Source: Microbacterium paraoxydans (lineage in GTDB: Bacteria > Actinomycetota > Actinomycetes > Actinomycetales > Microbacteriaceae). From it: 64,000 bases of DNA. Location: the NCBI RefSeq assembly GCF_020524545.1, contig NZ_JAIVLG010000002.1, forward strand, positions 558,001 to 622,000. The letters are read 5' to 3'. Below the pieces are notes generated by a model. That model did not search any database. It was not told the DNA's origin and worked only from the letters and a program-made list of their open reading frames with translations. Positions 44,752 through 53,830 of this stretch are shown piece after piece (position 1 is the stretch's first letter; each line of letters begins with the position of its first letter). Made by a program: the position numbers and the translations under genes.

Positions 44752-45660
44752 TCACCAGACGGACAGCGCCAGGCCCTCGGCGGTGAACGACACGTCGCCG
44801 CGAACGCCCCACGCCTGCGTCCGGTACGTCGTGGTGCGCGCGTTGCCATCCTGACCGATGCCGACCAGCGTGGCTACGAGTGCTCCGCCGTCGGCATGGA
44901 ACTCGTCTTCGGACAGCGTCACCGCGGGCAGCTCCTCGACGCGGTAGCGGAACTCCGACACCGCGCGGAACTCGGTGCCCCAGGGGATCCGGATGCCGCA
45001 GCCGTCCGGCGGGGCGTCTGAGGATGCTGTGCACGCCGCGAGGTATTCGTCGAGCTGACTCTGCGCGGCGACCGTCGCCTCCGGTCGGAGCGCGGCCTCC
45101 ACCGTGAGGTCCGTCTCCTCGCCGGGGAGCACCACCAGCGGGCTCGACCCGTCGAGCAGCGCGACCGGAGCGGGGCCAACCGTGTAGGCGGCAGGGAGCA
45201 GGGCGGTCTTCTCCCCGGCCGGCATCGTCTGCTCACCGAATGCGACGAAGGAGCCGATCGTGGTCGAGGGTGTCACCGTGCCCAGCCCGGAGGCGTCCAT
45301 GATCCAGCGGCCGTCGACGGAGGTCAGAGACAGCTCTGCCGTGTGCTCCTCACCGTCGAGCACGAACGAGACCTCGACGGTCGCTTGTTCGTCGGGTGTA
45401 CCACTGTCGTGCGCGGGTGTCACCGCGCCGTCTTCGATGACGCCGGTTGCGGCCGCGAAGGCCGCCAGAGCCTCGGCGGAGACCTCGATCCCCGTGGCTT
45501 CGACGGCGGCGGGATCGCCGGATTCGAGCGCGCGGAGATAGCTGAGGGCCGCGTCCTCCGGCGTCGGGGAGCGCGTCGTCGTCTGCCAGATCCACAGCCC
45601 GGCCGCGACGAGCACGACTCCTGCGGCTCCGCCGATCATCCACCACCGCGCGCGACTCAC
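44752..45660 (-). CDS. Membrane-anchored extracytoplasmic protein of unknown function
   Basis: The 302-residue product has an N-terminal transmembrane helix (residues 7-25) and a soluble outer part. The part nearest the membrane is a DUF4878-like segment (PTPEDAALSYLRALESGDPAAV). Strand-rich repeats follow, with Cys residues (AACTASSDAPPDGCG) that could form a disulphide. I recognise no catalytic motif. It starts inside the end of the glycosylase gene (4-nt overlap) and may be co-expressed with it. Confidence 0.7.
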   Translation of the reverse strand: MSRARWWMIGGAAGVVLVAAGLWIWQTTTRSPTPEDAALSYLRALESGDPAAVEATGIEVSAEALAAFAAATGVIEDGAVTPAHDSGTPDEQATVEVSFVLDGEEHTAELSLTSVDGRWIMDASGLGTVTPSTTIGSFVAFGEQTMPAGEKTALLPAAYTVGPAPVALLDGSSPLVVLPGEETDLTVEAALRPEATVAAQSQLDEYLAACTASSDAPPDGCGIRIPWGTEFRAVSEFRYRVEELPAVTLSEDEFHADGGALVATLVGIGQDGNARTTTYRTQAWGVRGDVSFTAEGLALSVW

Positions 45661-46913
45661 GTCACGCCCTCCCTGAGATGTGTGTGGCGCTGGACGGAAC
45701 CGCCGGCCCCGACCAGTGCGCCGTGAACCGCGGAGGTGGCGTCACCCCACCCCGACACCGACACGTGCTCGAGACCCTGCCAGCGTGCGGCGAGTACCAG
45801 TTCTGCGGCGATCGCGTCGGCGTCTCCGGGGCGAGCATGAGGTTCCCACCAGGCGGACTGCACCTGAAGAGTGGAGGCGGCGCGATCGGCCTTGAGATCG
45901 ACGCGCGCGACGATGCGGTCATCGACGAGAACGGGCAGGGAGTAGTACCCGAACCGACGCTTCTCGGCCGGCACGTAGATTTCGATGCGGTAGTCGAGGT
46001 CGAAGATGCGGAGGGCTCGCTCGCGGAACCAGACCACAGGATCGAACGGCGTCAGCAGAGCCGCCGCGTTGACTCTGCGGGGGAGGACGGCGTCACGGTG
46101 TCGCCAGGCGGCCAGCGGACGTCCGCCACGGAGCCACCCGCGGACCTGCACCGGGATCAGCTCCCCTTCGTCGACCAGTACGGCGATCGATCGGGCGACG
46201 GCCGCGCGATCGCGGATCCGGTAGTAGTCGGCGAGGTCGGATTGTGTGGCGACCCCGCTTGAGCGGGCGGCACGGCGCGTCAGTTCGAGGATGGAATCGG
46301 CGCGCGAGATCTCCTGGGAACGGATCGGATCGGGAATGACCTGCTCGGCGAGCGCGTAGGTCCGTTCGAATCCCTTGCGCCCGCTGACGGCGACGTCGCC
46401 GGTGCGCCAGAGATGCTCGAGCGCGAGCTTGACCTCGTCCCAGTCCCACCAAGTGCCCCGTTCGCGCGGTGCATCCGCGCGGAGGTCGGCCGGTCGCAGG
46501 GGGCCGCGGGAGCGCAGCTCGTCTTGCACCCACGCCACGGTGCGGGCGTTGCGGCTCATCCAGGAGTCCTCGTCGGACCAGCGTCGCCGGAAGTCCTCCA
46601 TGCGGAAACGCCACAGGGGCCAGTCATCGATCGGGATGAACGTCGCCTCGTGGGCCAGGTACTCGACGTAGTGCGTGGTGCGTGAGAGGAAGACCCTGTC
46701 CAGGAGAGCCGGCTCGTAGTCGCCGAGACGCGAGAACAACGGCAGGTAGTGGGAGCGGGCGAACACGTTCACCGAGTCGATCTGGAGCACGCCGAGCCGG
46801 TCCATCACCCGATGCACGTGGCGCGCGGCGACCGAGCTCGGGCGCGCTCGCGTGAAGCCCTGAGCGGCCAACGCGATACGGCGCGCCTGGGTCGCGCTGA
46901 GGGATTCGGTCAC
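45657..46913 (-). CDS. YcaQ-family (winged-helix) DNA glycosylase
   Basis: This 418-residue protein of the HTH_42 superfamily includes E. coli YcaQ, which unhooks DNA interstrand crosslinks, and AlkZ, which protects antibiotic producers. The catalytic QxD motif is present as LQIDSVNV (Gln44, Asp46). Helix-turn-helix units and the C-terminal beta region (PVLVDDRIVARVDLKADR) follow. The GTG at 46913 is supported by TACGCT 6 nt upstream and the family N terminus; the longer frame to 47117 is rejected. It may repair alkylated or crosslinked bases. Confidence 0.85.
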   Translation of the reverse strand: MTESLSATQARRIALAAQGFTRARPSSVAARHVHRVMDRLGVLQIDSVNVFARSHYLPLFSRLGDYEPALLDRVFLSRTTHYVEYLAHEATFIPIDDWPLWRFRMEDFRRRWSDEDSWMSRNARTVAWVQDELRSRGPLRPADLRADAPRERGTWWDWDEVKLALEHLWRTGDVAVSGRKGFERTYALAEQVIPDPIRSQEISRADSILELTRRAARSSGVATQSDLADYYRIRDRAAVARSIAVLVDEGELIPVQVRGWLRGGRPLAAWRHRDAVLPRRVNAAALLTPFDPVVWFRERALRIFDLDYRIEIYVPAEKRRFGYYSLPVLVDDRIVARVDLKADRAASTLQVQSAWWEPHARPGDADAIAAELVLAARWQGLEHVSVSGWGDATSAVHGALVGAGGSVQRHTHLREGVT

Positions 46914-46919
46914 GTCGCC

Positions 46920-46925
46920 AGCGTA
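46920..46925 (-). promoter_or_regulatory. -10 element of the YcaQ gene, leaderless
   Basis: On the minus strand TACGCT ends 6 nt before the GTG at 46913. It faces the AI-2E transporter promoter in an 88-nt divergent region. Confidence 0.5.
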
Positions 46926-46989
46926 TCGTCGGCGTCCGACATCGTGCCGCGGCGACGAAGGATGCGTCCAACGGCATACGGCATGACCG

Positions 46990-46995
46990 TAGACT
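46990..46995 (+). promoter_or_regulatory. -10 element of AI-2E transporter gene, leaderless
   Basis: TAGACT ends 6 nt before the ATG at 47002. No ribosome-binding site is visible. Confidence 0.55.
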
Positions 46996-47001
46996 TGGGC
47001 G

Positions 47002-48198
47002 ATGAGTGAGGACCAGCGACCCCGGCTGCGAGATCTCTTCCGTCCGCGGCCCGTCTCCACAGACCGCACCGTGACGACCGAAGCCGATGAGGCGGTACCT
47101 CTGCCGCTGCGGATCACGGCGAGCTATGCCTGGCGATTGTTGCTCATCGCGGCGGCGATCGGTGTCTTCATCTGGCTGGTCATGCTTCTCAAGCTCCTGG
47201 TCATCCCGCTCATGGTCGGCATCCTGATCACCGCTCTGCTCTGGCCGGCGTTCTCATGGATGCTGCGTCACAGCGTCCCGCGCTGGCTGGCGATCACCCT
47301 CTCCCTCATCGGCACCGCCGCCATCGTCACGGGGCTGATGTGGCTGGTGGTCTGGCAGGTGCGCGCTCAGCTCCCTGACGTCCAGGCGCGCTCGACCGAG
47401 GCGTTCGATCAGTTCCAGGTCTGGCTTCACGAAGGTCCGTTGAAGCTCTCCGACACGCAGATCGCCGACTACCTGCAGCAGGGACTCGACTTCCTCACCG
47501 AGCAGACCCAGGCACTTTGGACCGGCGCTCTCGCCATCGGCACGACCGTCGGGCACGTCGCCACGGGCGCCTTGCTGTCGCTGTTCATCCTCATCTGCCT
47601 GCTCGCCGATGGCGCGGGCATCTGGCGGTGGACGCTCAAGATCTTCCCGCGCAAAGCACGGCAGGCGGTCGATGGGGCCGCGCGCAACGGCTGGGCCACG
47701 ATCGTGAACTACGCCCGCACGCAGTTGTTCGTGGCGACCATCGATGCGATCGGCATCGGGCTCGGAGCCTTCCTGCTCCAGGTGCCCCTCGCCCTCCCCG
47801 TCGCCGTCCTGGTCTTCTTGGGCTCCTTCATCCCGATCGTCGGTGCCGTCGTGACCGGCGCCGTCGCCGTCTTCCTCGCGCTCGTCTACAACGGTCCGTG
47901 GATCGCACTGTGGATGCTCGTGGTCGTGCTGGCCGTCCAGCAGATCGAGGGGCACATCCTGCAGCCGATCATGATGGGCTCGGCGGTCAAGGTGCACCCC
48001 CTGGCCGTCGTCCTCGTGGTCGCGGGCGGCGCGATGATCGCGGGAATCCCCGGAGCCCTGTTCGCCGTGCCGTTGGCAGCTTTCGTCAACGTCGCGGCGG
48101 TGACGATCAGCACGGGATCCTGGCGCACCGGCGCCGGCCCGAGCGGAGACCTAATCTGGAGCACAGTACCGCGTGAGCGGAGACGGAGGAATCGATGA
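47002..48198 (+). CDS. AI-2E family transporter
   Basis: This 398-residue polytopic protein has about seven or eight hydrophobic segments. It includes the family signature FLGSFIPIVGAVVTGAVAVFLAL and a QQIEGHILQPIMMGSAVKVHP stretch (split by the conserved GHxLxP motif). TqsA-type members export autoinducer-2, while others act as Na+(Li+)/H+ antiporters, so the substrate is open. The end overlaps ilvA by 4 nt. Confidence 0.88.
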   Translation: MSEDQRPRLRDLFRPRPVSTDRTVTTEADEAVPLPLRITASYAWRLLLIAAAIGVFIWLVMLLKLLVIPLMVGILITALLWPAFSWMLRHSVPRWLAITLSLIGTAAIVTGLMWLVVWQVRAQLPDVQARSTEAFDQFQVWLHEGPLKLSDTQIADYLQQGLDFLTEQTQALWTGALAIGTTVGHVATGALLSLFILICLLADGAGIWRWTLKIFPRKARQAVDGAARNGWATIVNYARTQLFVATIDAIGIGLGAFLLQVPLALPVAVLVFLGSFIPIVGAVVTGAVAVFLALVYNGPWIALWMLVVVLAVQQIEGHILQPIMMGSAVKVHPLAVVLVVAGGAMIAGIPGALFAVPLAAFVNVAAVTISTGSWRTGAGPSGDLIWSTVPRERRRRNR

Positions 48199-49424
48199 GC
48201 GAAGTCCCCAGCCTGACCGAGTTCGAGCACGCAGCTCAGAGTCTGGCTGAGGTGATCTCGCACACGCCGACGCTGCCCTCGCGAGCGCTGTCGGACATCC
48301 ACGGCAGCGCGGTCCTGCTGAAGATGGAGAATCTCCAGCGCACGGGCTCCTTCAAGATCCGCGGTGCCGCCTACCGGCTGTCGCGACTGAGCGCCGAGGA
48401 ACGCTCCCGCGGGGTCGTCGCGGCTTCCGCGGGCAACCATGCGCAGGGTGTCGCCCTCGCCGCGCAGGCCCTGGGCATCCCGGCGACGATCTTCATGCCG
48501 CTGGGTGTTCCGGTGCCCAAGCTCCTCGCCACCCGCGGGTACGGTGCGGAGGTCGTGCTGGAGGGGGAGACCGTCGCGACATCGCTGCGCCTGGCGGCCG
48601 AGTTCTCCGAGCGGACCGGAGCCGTGCTGATCCACCCCTTCGATCACCGCGACGTCGTGATCGGACAGGGGACGCTCGGCCTGGAACTGCTGGAGGACGC
48701 GCCCGACGTGGACACCGTCGTGCTCGGTATCGGCGGCGGGGGCCTCATCGCGGGCGTCGCCGCGGCTGTCAAAGCCCGTGCCGCCGAGCTCGGCCGGACC
48801 GTCCGCGTCATCGGAGTCCAGGCGGAGAACGCCGCTGCTGTGCCGCCGTCGCTCGCGGCGGGGGAGCCGGTAGACATCGTCACGCGTCCGACCATCGCCG
48901 ACGGCATCCTCGTCGCCCGGCCGGGTGCCGTCCCCTTCGAGATCATCAAGGATCTCGTCGACGAGGTGGTCACCGTCTCCGACGACGATCTCGCGCGAGC
49001 CATCCTCATCCTGCTGGAGCAGGCGAAGGTCGTGGTCGAACCGGCCGGTGCCGCCGGAGTCGCGGCGATCCTGGCGGGCAAGGTCTCCGGAACGGGGACG
49101 ACGATGGCGGTCCTCTCCGGAGGCAACATCGATCCGCTGCTGCTGCAGCGCGTGGTCTCCCACGGCCTCGCGGCGTCGGGCCGCTACCTGACGATCCGGA
49201 TTCCACTCCCTGATCGGCCGGGGCAGCTCGCCCGTGTCTCGGAGCTCATCGCCGAAGCCGGGGCGAACGTCATCGAAGCCATGCACACGCGGCACGGACA
49301 TGGACTCCAGATCAGCGATGTGATCCTGGAGCTCAGCGTCGAGACGCGCGGACCCGAGCATTCGGAGCACACGCTCGACACTCTGCGCCGCGCCGGTTTC
49401 GAGCCCATCCTCGTCCCGGATTGA
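48195..49424 (+). CDS. ilvA: Threonine ammonia-lyase (biosynthetic type with ACT domain)
   Basis: IlvA deaminates L-threonine to 2-oxobutyrate, the first committed step to isoleucine. The 409-residue protein has the PLP lysine in RTGSFKIRGAAY (Lys54), ASAGNHAQGVALAA, the glycine-rich loop GIGGGGLIAGVA and a C-terminal ACT domain (IRIPLPDRPGQLARVSELI, residues 330-400). This short single-ACT form resembles TdcB-like/IlvA1 enzymes. The ATG overlaps the transporter stop by 4 nt. A terminator follows. Confidence 0.93.
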   Translation: MSEVPSLTEFEHAAQSLAEVISHTPTLPSRALSDIHGSAVLLKMENLQRTGSFKIRGAAYRLSRLSAEERSRGVVAASAGNHAQGVALAAQALGIPATIFMPLGVPVPKLLATRGYGAEVVLEGETVATSLRLAAEFSERTGAVLIHPFDHRDVVIGQGTLGLELLEDAPDVDTVVLGIGGGGLIAGVAAAVKARAAELGRTVRVIGVQAENAAAVPPSLAAGEPVDIVTRPTIADGILVARPGAVPFEIIKDLVDEVVTVSDDDLARAILILLEQAKVVVEPAGAAGVAAILAGKVSGTGTTMAVLSGGNIDPLLLQRVVSHGLAASGRYLTIRIPLPDRPGQLARVSELIAEAGANVIEAMHTRHGHGLQISDVILELSVETRGPEHSEHTLDTLRRAGFEPILVPD

Positions 49425-49449
49425 GCGACGAGCGTCCGGACGCCCTCCA

Positions 49450-49496
49450 CGAAGAAGCGCCCCCGCGTCCTGAGAGGATGCGGGGGCGCTTCTTCG
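49450..49496 (+). terminator. Bidirectional terminator between ilvA and greA
   Basis: A perfect 17-bp stem (arms 49450-49466 and 49480-49496, core GAAGAAGCGCCCCCGC) has a 13-nt loop. The outer GAAGAAG and CTTCTTC give partly T-rich flanks on both strands. It can end ilvA (+) and greA (-). Confidence 0.9.
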
Positions 49497-49504
49497 ACGG
49501 TGCG

Positions 49505-49993
49505 TCAGCCCGTGTAGGTCTCGACGTTCACGATCTCGACGTCGATGCTGCGTCCGTTCGGAGCTTCGTACGACGACTTCTCGCCGACCTTGAGGCCCAG
49601 GATCGCCTGGCCCAGCGGGCTCGCCTCGCTGTAAACGTCGAGGTCGCCACCGGAAGCGATCTCCCGGCTGCCGAGGAGGAAGACCTCTTCACCGCCGGCC
49701 ACGAGTGCCGTGACCACGGTGCCGGGCTCGACGATCCCACGGCTGGCGGGAGCCTCGCCGACCTTGGCGGTCTTCAGCAGACCTTCGAGGGTGCGGATGC
49801 GGGCTTCCTGCTTGCCCTGCTCGTCCTTCGCGGCGTGGTATCCGCCGTTCTCCTTGAGGTCGCCTTCTTCGCGGGCCGCCTCGATGCGCTTGGCGATCTC
49901 ATCGCGACCGACGGTCGACAGGTGCTCCAGCTCGGCGACGAGCCGGTCGTACGCTTCCTGCGTGAGAAAGGGGACCTGAGCATCGGTGGACAT
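49505..49993 (-). CDS. greA: Transcription elongation factor GreA
   Basis: GreA rescues backtracked RNA polymerase by stimulating cleavage of the transcript end. The 162-residue protein has the N-terminal coiled coil (LTQEAYDRLVAELEHL, REEGDLKENGGYHAAKDEQG with the acidic tip) and the C-terminal FKBP-like domain (GSREIASGGDLDVYSEASPL, ILGLKVGEKSSYEAPNG). The ATG at 49993 follows AAGAAGGAGC. The long frame to 50419 crosses the upstream terminator and is rejected. The gene order with DUF4307 is conserved in actinobacteria. Confidence 0.96.
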   Translation of the reverse strand: MSTDAQVPFLTQEAYDRLVAELEHLSTVGRDEIAKRIEAAREEGDLKENGGYHAAKDEQGKQEARIRTLEGLLKTAKVGEAPASRGIVEPGTVVTALVAGGEEVFLLGSREIASGGDLDVYSEASPLGQAILGLKVGEKSSYEAPNGRSIDVEIVNVETYTG

Positions 49994-50048
49994 GGCGAAG
50001 CTCCTTCTTTCGGGATCCCACCGACAAGGTTGCGGGGGATATGCCAAG

Positions 50049-50073
50049 ACGCCCCGGCACGGTGCCGGGGCGT
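50049..50073 (-). terminator. Terminator of the DUF4307 gene
   Basis: ACGCCCCGGCA and its complement form an 11-bp GC-rich stem with a 3-nt loop just beyond the DUF4307 stop. It insulates that gene from greA on the same strand. Confidence 0.85.
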
Positions 50074-50091
50074 CGTCTGTCTGGCACGAGT

Positions 50092-50478
50092 CTAAGCGAC
50101 CCAGCAGGTGTTCACCAAACCTGTGGTGGCCTCCGCGACGGTCGGGACGGTGACCGAGAGGGCCTGGGAGTGGCTGTCTCCGGCGGCGATCTCGACGATC
50201 TTCCACCCCACCACGCCGAACTCCTCGTCGAGCGCTTCGAGTGCGCACACGACGTCCTTTCCCTGCACGCCGGTGACCTGGAAGCTCACATCGACGGAGT
50301 ACTCGTCGATGAGTGTGAAACCGAGGTCGTCGGCGTCGACAGAGGCCATCGACTGCGCTACGGTCATCCAGCTGAAGGCGCCGATGACCACGAGCGCGAC
50401 AGCGCTGCCGATGATCCACGGCAGCCGACGTCGTCGGGTTCGGCCATAGCGTTCGTCGAGCTGTTGTGCGGTCGTCAC
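50092..50478 (-). CDS. DUF4307 membrane protein
   Basis: The 128-residue protein has a short basic cytoplasmic N terminus (ERYGRTRRRRLP), one transmembrane helix (about residues 20-42) and an extracytoplasmic domain of about 85 residues. That domain carries the DUF4307 pattern SVDVSFQVTGVQGKDVVCALEAL and a C-terminal cysteine (TGLVNTCWV). It is next to greA in many Actinobacteria. The function is unknown, and two cysteines could be bridged outside the membrane. Confidence 0.85.
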   Translation of the reverse strand: MTTAQQLDERYGRTRRRRLPWIIGSAVALVVIGAFSWMTVAQSMASVDADDLGFTLIDEYSVDVSFQVTGVQGKDVVCALEALDEEFGVVGWKIVEIAAGDSHSQALSVTVPTVAEATTGLVNTCWVA

Positions 50479-50546
50479 TGGTGGGTCTTCCCGGTCGTTA
50501 GGCTGGTGATACCAGGTTATGCGACCTGCGCACGAAAGGCCGATTC

Positions 50547-50852
50547 ATGCTCGCTCTGACCGAGACCCCGATGCCGACGCCATCGATGACCGTGGCTCCG
50601 GAGGCCGTCTCCCCGGGCTTCATCGGCTTCGCCGCCATCGTGGTGGTCGTGATCGCCGTGATTCTGCTCATCTGGGACATGAACCGCCGTATCCGACGGG
50701 TGCGCTACCGCGACGAGGTGCGAGAAGAGCTCGACGCCGAAGAAGCCGCACGCGCGGCGGGCGAAGCGGCGGCAGCCCCGCGCTCTCCGGAGTCCTCATC
50801 GCCCGAGGGAGCGGGCGCCCGCGACGGGGATGAAGAACCGCCGACACGCTGA
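50547..50852 (+). CDS. Small bitopic membrane protein of unknown function
   Basis: The 101-residue product has about 20 hydrophilic residues, a single strong transmembrane helix (residues 24-43) and a charged cytoplasmic tail (RRIRRVRYRDEVREELDAEEAA) that becomes Ala/Ser/Glu-rich. Similar small proteins stand next to hemolysin III in other Actinobacteria. No function can be given. The ATG has AAAGGCCG upstream. Confidence 0.72.
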   Translation: MLALTETPMPTPSMTVAPEAVSPGFIGFAAIVVVVIAVILLIWDMNRRIRRVRYRDEVREELDAEEAARAAGEAAAAPRSPESSSPEGAGARDGDEEPPTR

Positions 50853-50893
50853 GTCGTCGTTCGACCCGGTCGCACGACCCGTGTCCGCGGCGG

Positions 50894-51625
50894 CTACGGC
50901 ATGCCCAATGAGGGCGACAGCGGAGCGAGAGTGATGAGCAGACACGCGGTCCAGTGGCAGAGGAACGCGAGCACCGTGCACACATGGAAGATCTCGTGGA
51001 ATCCGAAATGGCCGGGCCACGGGTTGGGTTTCTTCAACGCGTAGACGACGGCGCCGCCCGTGTAGAGGAGGCCGCCGACGATCACCAGCACCATCATCGC
51101 GAAGTTCGCGTTCATGAGGTCGACGATGTACATCACCGCCGCCCAGCCGAGAAGCAGGTAGAGGGCGACGTAGAGCCACCGCGGCGCGTGGATCCAGAAC
51201 ACGCGGAAGAGGATGCCGAGCAGGGTTCCTCCCCAGACCACGCAGAGCAGGAGGAGGCCCTTGTCCGGGGGGAGCGCCAGCGTCGCCAGGGGAGTGTACG
51301 TCCCGGCGATCAGCAGCAGAATGTTCGCGTGGTCGATCCGCTTCAGGACCACCTTCACCCGGGGGGACCAGTTGAACCGGTGGTAGAGCGCGGAGTTTCC
51401 GAACAGCAGCAGTGATGTGAGCATGAACACGGCCGACGCCCATTTCGCCGGGGCGCCGTCGGCCACGATGATCAGGACGATGCCCGCGGCGATGGCCACC
51501 GGGAAGGTGGCGGCGTGGATCCAGCCCCGCCACGTCGGCTTGATCTCGACTGCAGCGTCCACGGCCGCCGCCTCGAGAAGGGGCAGCTGGGGGACATCGG
51601 GACCGGACTGCTCGGGTGTGCTCAC
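50894..51625 (-). CDS. Hemolysin III family (TrhA/PAQR-like) membrane protein
   Basis: This 243-residue protein has seven hydrophobic segments. It carries the PAQR/HlyIII features SALYHRFNWSPRVKVVLKRIDHANIFLL-like sequence (SALYHRF, RIDHANILLLIAGTYTP), the segment FWIHAPRWLYVALYLL and the zinc-type HEIFHVCTVLAFLCHW. Bacterial members are linked to membrane-fluidity or energy homeostasis. The hemolysin name is historical. It is divergent from the cis-prenyltransferase gene. Confidence 0.9.
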   Translation of the reverse strand: MSTPEQSGPDVPQLPLLEAAAVDAAVEIKPTWRGWIHAATFPVAIAAGIVLIIVADGAPAKWASAVFMLTSLLLFGNSALYHRFNWSPRVKVVLKRIDHANILLLIAGTYTPLATLALPPDKGLLLLCVVWGGTLLGILFRVFWIHAPRWLYVALYLLLGWAAVMYIVDLMNANFAMMVLVIVGGLLYTGGAVVYALKKPNPWPGHFGFHEIFHVCTVLAFLCHWTACLLITLAPLSPSLGMP

Positions 51626-51719
51626 GTGCTCACTCTAAGCCGCGGGGCATTCCGTGCAGGGCACATATCCTCAGCGTCCGCACACGATGGCGCACGCAAC
51701 GGCACGATAGCGTAGGGAG

Positions 51720-52502
51720 GTGATATCACGCGAGAATCCGGTGCGGGGGCCGTTGTATCGGCTCTACACCAGTCGGCTGCGTCGCCACCTCGATCCTGCA
51801 TCGGTGCCGCATCATGTCGCGATGATGATCGACGGCAACCGGCGCTGGGCGCGTCAGCTCGGGTTCGCCACGCCGGCCGAGGGACATCGGGCGGGCGCGG
51901 CGAAGATGCATGAGTTCCTGGGCTGGTGCGACGAGCTCGGCGTGCGCGTCGTGTCGCTGTACCTCCTCTCCAGCGACAACCTGCGCAAGCGCGACTCGGC
52001 TGAGCTCGCGGACCTCATCGAGATCATCGCCGAGCTGGCGGAAGCTCTGTCGCAGGAGGGGAACTGGCGGGTCAAGCACGTCGGACGATCCGACCTCCTG
52101 CCGCCGGAACTCGCTCGCGTGCTCGCGGACGCGGAGGAGCGGACGAAGGGGCACAGCGGGCTCCACGTGAACCTCGCGGTCGGCTACGGCGGCCGCAACG
52201 AGATCGTCGACGCGGTCCGGAGCATCATCACCAAGCACGAGGCCTCGGGTGGAACGATGGAGGACCTCGCCGCCCAGCTCACCCCGGAGATGATCGGCGA
52301 GCACCTCTACACCGGAGGACAGCCCGACCCCGATCTGGTCATCCGGACCAGTGGTGAGCAGCGGCTCAGCGACTTCCTGCTCTGGCAGAGCGCGCACAGC
52401 GAGTTCTACTTCGTCGAGGCGCTGGGGCCCGATCTCCGGCAGGTGGACTTCCTCCGCGCCATCCGCGACTACGCGGACCGCGACCGCAGATACGGTCGGT
52501 GA
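51720..52502 (+). CDS. Cis-prenyltransferase (UppS family)
   Basis: This 260-residue isoprenyl diphosphate synthase adds isopentenyl units in cis to an allylic diphosphate. It has MMIDGNRRWARQLG (catalytic Asp38), the allylic-site region GWCDELGVRVVSLYLLSSDN, NLAVGYGGRNEIVDAV and PDPDLVIRTSGEQRLSDFLL. Its context, next to hemolysin III and before phoH, matches the short-chain Z-farnesyl diphosphate synthase of mycobacteria rather than the main undecaprenyl synthase, but the chain length cannot be read. TAGCGT ends 6 nt before the GTG. Confidence 0.92.
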   Translation: MISRENPVRGPLYRLYTSRLRRHLDPASVPHHVAMMIDGNRRWARQLGFATPAEGHRAGAAKMHEFLGWCDELGVRVVSLYLLSSDNLRKRDSAELADLIEIIAELAEALSQEGNWRVKHVGRSDLLPPELARVLADAEERTKGHSGLHVNLAVGYGGRNEIVDAVRSIITKHEASGGTMEDLAAQLTPEMIGEHLYTGGQPDPDLVIRTSGEQRLSDFLLWQSAHSEFYFVEALGPDLRQVDFLRAIRDYADRDRRYGR

Positions 52503-52541
52503 CCGCCCGCGCGATGCGCGACGCCGTGCCACAATGACGAA

Positions 52542-53672
52542 GTGAGCACTTTCCAGGACTACGTCGACACGTTCGACAACGAGTCCGGCTATCTGAACTG
52601 GGCCGCCTTCGGGCCGTTGTCGCCCTCGGTGCGCGAAGAGGTGTTCGCCGACGCCGACCTGCTCGGCAGCGGACGCCCGTCGTCATTGTCGCTCGTCGCG
52701 GAGCGGATCGGCCAGGCCCAGGAGATCGTCGCTGAGCTCCTCGGGGGCGATGCGGACGATGTCACCCTCCAGCCGTCATCGACTCATGGGCTCATGCACG
52801 CGCTGTACGGGCTCAAGGGCACCGTCATCGCGAGCACGGCGGAGTTCCCCAGCGTCAGCCTGACCGTCGAGCGGGCCGCGTCGGCCTCGGATCACGCTGT
52901 GACGCCGCGATGGATCACCCCGGCGGACGGACGCGTGACCCCCGACGCCGTCGCCGACGCACTCGACGACGACGTGGTCGCGCTCGCCGTGAGCCACGTC
53001 GACTTCCGGACGGGCTATCGGGCCGACCTCGCTGCCCTTCGCGAGCTCATCGGCCGCGATCGCCTGCTCATCGTCGACGCCGTGCAGTCTTTCGGAATCA
53101 TGGACGTCGACTACGGTCCCGCCGATGTCGTGGTGGGTCATGGCTACAAGTGGCTGCGCTCCGGGCGTGGCAGTGCATTCGCCTGGTTCTCACCGCGTGC
53201 GCGGGAGCGGATCGTCCCCGTGCTGTCCGGGATCGCCGGGACCGCCGCGACGGGCCTGTTCGTCGATGAGCTTCCTGCACCGGCAGCCTCGGCGCGGGCG
53301 TACACGGTCAGCCAGCCCGACACGCTCGCGGCCGGGCGACTCGCGATCGGCGTCCGCGATGTGCGGGACGCCGGGGTCGCCGCGATCGAGGCGCGCCTCG
53401 CCGAGAACGTCGACGCCATCATCGAGATCGCCGATCGTCACGGCATCGAGGTGAGTTCGCCGCGAGCGCGCGGAGAGCGCGCGGGTATCGTCGCCCTCGA
53501 ACCGGAGGAGCCGGCACGTCTCGCCGCAGCTCTCGCGAACGCGGGCCTCGTGGTGACGGCACGCGGGTCGTCGGTGCGTCTCGCGCCGCACGCGGGAACC
53601 GACGCTGCCACTTTCGAACTCCTCGACGAGGCGCTGCACGCGTTCGGCAACGAGACGTTCACCAGTACGTAA
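52542..53672 (+). CDS. Class V aminotransferase-fold PLP enzyme
   Basis: This 376-residue protein resembles cysteine desulfurase/isopenicillin epimerase-type enzymes. It has LQPSSTHGLMHALYG, ALAVSHVDFRTGYRADLAAL, the aspartate region LLIVDAVQSFG and the PLP lysine in GHGYKWLRSGRGSAF. The substrate is unknown. CACAAT ends 6 nt before the GTG, so it is probably leaderless. It stands 158 nt before phoH. Confidence 0.86.
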   Translation: MSTFQDYVDTFDNESGYLNWAAFGPLSPSVREEVFADADLLGSGRPSSLSLVAERIGQAQEIVAELLGGDADDVTLQPSSTHGLMHALYGLKGTVIASTAEFPSVSLTVERAASASDHAVTPRWITPADGRVTPDAVADALDDDVVALAVSHVDFRTGYRADLAALRELIGRDRLLIVDAVQSFGIMDVDYGPADVVVGHGYKWLRSGRGSAFAWFSPRARERIVPVLSGIAGTAATGLFVDELPAPAASARAYTVSQPDTLAAGRLAIGVRDVRDAGVAAIEARLAENVDAIIEIADRHGIEVSSPRARGERAGIVALEPEEPARLAAALANAGLVVTARGSSVRLAPHAGTDAATFELLDEALHAFGNETFTST

Positions 53673-53830
53673 CGAACGCCCTGGCGTGTCGGCGTCGCGT
53701 ACATGCCCTCGCGGTCGTACGTTCTAGGCATCGGGCAAGGCGCCCGGTCGGGTCGGCCTCAGGTTGACGACTCGTGACCCCCTGGTCGACTCGTTCGAAT
53801 AGCCGGGATTCCCCGGGTCGGGAGTGGGTC

